A stretch of 64,000 bases of DNA from NCBI RefSeq assembly GCF_965638725.1, contig NC_134962.1, forward strand, positions 2,301,501 to 2,365,500. The letters run 5' to 3'. The DNA comes from Aptenodytes patagonicus. Taxonomy: Eukaryota > Chordata > Aves > Sphenisciformes > Spheniscidae. How positions within the stretch are numbered: the first letter of the stretch is position 1; each line of letters starts with the position of its first letter. Shown here piece after piece: positions 61,501 through 64,000 of this stretch. Position numbers and translations under genes: made by a program. The notes beneath the pieces were generated by a model that saw only the letters and a list, made by a program, of their open reading frames with translations, had not been told where the DNA came from and searched no databases.

Positions 61501-64000
61501 ACTAGACTTTGCACCACATTTCCACAGCTGGAGATGAGTGGGTTGAATTGCATCCATTGACAAGATGAGAAATGTTGTGTCTTGCCCTGTACAGCAGATA
61601 TCCTAATTTAAAGCAGTGCTGTCTTCTCAGCTTCTGCGTATTCCTCTGCCTCCTTGCACTGATGCACACCTCTAGTGAGAAGACTCATCTGTTTCAGTCC
61701 CGTCACTTCATCTCTCCCACCCATGCTTCCCTTTGTACTAATCCACTCATCCCTGAGAAGACCTCCATTACTGGAGTAATAGGCACTATTGGATCGGCCT
61801 TTGATGTGACGAGCAGTGGATTTTTGCAGTCAACAGGTCAATTTAAATTGCTACAAATAAAAGATCAATTCCTTCTTTCCTGGAGAAGAAACTAAGGAAA
61901 AACCTTTTCAAGTTATGAAATGAGTGCACGAGGCTGAAGAGGGTGAAGGTGAAGATGAGGTTGTCTCCTGAGAGGAGTAAATTTGTCAATTTAGCAAATT
62001 AGAGAGAATATGCTTGCACCTTTTAAGTAGTCAGGTACCAAAATAATGTCACTTGAGTAAGCAGGGCTGGGGTGGGAATCGCTCACACTGCTAAGCAAAG
62101 CCATGGATTTTGACAGATCTGTTCACACAAGAGCCTGTTTGCTAATGCCAGCTCCGCAAAGCAGAGCCCAGAGAGACGGCTGGTCAAGGACAATTTCTTT
62201 GCCTGATTTTAGACCGTGTTGCTACAAGGCTGTTCGGTAGCGTTTTCCATTCCCTTTGCATCCCTGTGAAAGGCATCCTTGATGAGACCATCCTGCCGCA
62301 CTCTTACTGCCTCTGCAGTGGCACCGACATGGCTTGCACGATGCACCAATGTCTTGCGAAGGCTCGGTCCCCTTTTCATTCAAAGCTCTGATAGGTTAGA
62401 GGGAATCTGACGAATTATTCATTAGCATCAAAGGCCCTGCGAGGAAATAATTAGTGGCTGTGGTTATGTAAGGTGAAAAAGGAGGATTTCACACGTTTGG
62501 CAGAGGAGTGGGTGCTGCTGCAGAAGGTCCGATCCAGGGTGCAGCACCTGGGGACATCGTGGAAAGGGGCAGGAGGTCCCCTATGGCACCTCGGTCCCAC
62601 CTGGCACAGCTTCCCATCCAAAATCAGCCCAGCCCCCATCCCCTCCCAATGTAAAGAACTGCTCTTTGTGCTTTCTGCCAGAAACAGGAGGAAATGAGGG
62701 GGGGGGGGAACCCCAGCCAAGCAATGCTGAGGGCGAGAGCTCAATTCTGCAGGGATGCTGGGGGCGGGCTGGAGGCAGCACCCTGCCCATGCTCATGGGT
62801 GCTCACACAGCATGTGCCACCCGGCGAGTCCTTTCCGCAACCGCTAACACGCTCCTGATTACATTTAATTAATTAGCAGCAGGTTGAGATTCTGGAATCA
62901 GAATTGTGCCGGTGGAGGAACACGAAACAACATGTTCTCTTGGCGTGGGAGCTCCTCTAATGGTACCCGCGACTACATTTGCCAAGGTAACGGGGGGCGA
63001 TGACTCAGAAGATGCGCAGGCAGAAGCTGGCAGCACAGTGCCGGCTCCACGGAGGCTGAGCACTCGGATTTGGTGCTCCCAAGCATGGACCTCATGTCCC
63101 TGCAGCGTCTTTCCATCCAGGAATGGCACGGAAAAGGGTGACGAGTCCCCAGGGACGTGGTGCCAAGAGGTGATGCGATGAGATGAATTTTCCACATCAG
63201 CCCTTTCTCACTGTGCTATTTCCTCCCCTTGCGAGACAACGCGCTGGGGTGTTTTCTCTTTTCTGCTCCTTCACCATTGCACTCCGGAAATCTGAACCAA
63301 AAAAAGGCGTTCTTGGGTTTTTGTTCTTTTTAATTACACTGACCTGTACATCAGGAACATCTCTAGAGCTTTCAGTGGGATTTGTTACTGTATGAAACTT
63401 TGAGGCTTTTTCTGCTTTTTGGCCCTGATTTTGTGACTTGGCAGGTGTGAGCTTAATTTAAAGAAATGCGGTCAGTCCTGTCACCCTCTCAGGAGCTGCT
63501 CATGTTCCTGAAGTTAAGCAGGTTTGTATTGCCCAGGTACCTACAGCTGTAATTACAATGTAAAATAACTTCTTCCTTTCAGTTTCATAAGACTGATCTA
63601 TTCTTTGGTCTCTGGTACATCCTTAGCTTGGTTAATTCCTGTTAGTCCCCTTCAAGTCCCTGTGAATACTAAAAAGAGGCTAAAACTAAATACTTGAGAG
63701 CATCAGAAAAAGGTTTGGGGATATTTAAAAGCCCTCATTGTGTTTTATGGCTCTACCCTCCCTCAGTTATAGTTCCTTCCATTTTTTTTTGTGTGATTTT
63801 TTTTTCCTCTTTTTTTGCTAACTGTGCTTCTGCTATCTCCCTGACAAGCTCACAAAAGAAACCCAAGAAACCAGCCAGCCAAGCAGATAAGGAAACAGAT
63901 GTTGTAGAGTGCAAAGGTCAAATAAATACAGACAGCTCAGGAAAAAGGCTTTGCAAAATGGTGGGAAGCTGAATAGGTGAAAAGGAAGGTTTTTCTGAAT

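Larger units (their letters stand above)
53240..64000. other. Gene-poor tail of the window, nothing recognised
   Basis: No recognisable exon or RNA gene on either strand up to the window end. Short repeats noted are a perfect 16-bp tandem duplication at 57558-57589 and a 14-bp near-tandem repeat at 58521-58550. T-rich tracts occur around 55008-55025 and 63781-63816. The open frame ending at 63972 begins in a T-rich tract and has no family motif. Confidence 0.55.

Noticed and set aside
63694-63972. Possible first exon of MYT1 at the window end
   Set aside because: The translation starts in a T-rich tract and shows neither the MYT1 N-terminus nor a CCHC finger.

Overview
This is vertebrate, almost certainly bird, nuclear DNA. 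The evidence is two class A GPCR genes with vertebrate gene structure, a CR1-type LINE 3' end (the dominant retrotransposon of sauropsids), two solo LTRs of a kind common in birds, low overall repeat density, compact introns and a CpG-island promoter. I cannot fix the species. The gene content matches the region orthologous to human 20q13.33.

Layout. 1-4.6 kb is upstream sequence with no recognisable gene. A GC-rich, G-run-laden CpG island (about 4.64-5.6 kb) holds the likely promoter and a non-coding first exon of OPRL1 (nociceptin/orphanin FQ receptor, + strand). Its three coding exons are 5877-6103, 15183-15538 and 15814-16337. They join in phase into a 368-residue receptor and are separated by a 9.1-kb and a 275-bp intron. 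A long AT-rich 3' UTR runs to about 18.65 kb. From 18.65 to 28.8 kb is intergenic DNA with a 5'-truncated CR1 (about 26.3-26.69 kb), a CA microsatellite and an unassigned degenerate tandem repeat of about 50 bp. The intronless NPBWR2 gene (neuropeptide B/W receptor 2, - strand, 29721-30719) faces OPRL1 tail to tail. A TATA box at 32757-32763 on the - strand may mark its promoter.

From 32.8 kb to the end is a gene-poor stretch of about 31 kb with no coding exon I can recognise. It contains two solo LTRs of one related family in opposite orientation (38059-38657 + and 51140-51674 -), each flanked by a 5-bp target-site duplication. In the human order the next gene is MYT1, so this stretch may be upstream or regulatory territory of that gene, but none of its zinc-finger exons is present.

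How the genes relate: both receptors are peptide-binding class A GPCRs related to the opioid/somatostatin branch, and both are known in mammals to couple to Gi/o. The OPRL1-NPBWR2 pair parallels the OPRK1-NPBWR1 pair (human 8q11), a known duplicated block. I see no operon-like, CRISPR or otherwise exotic system here. The unexplained signals are candidate micro- or cryptic exons, an unassigned - strand ORF cluster (52.6-53.2 kb) and the unclassified tandem repeat.
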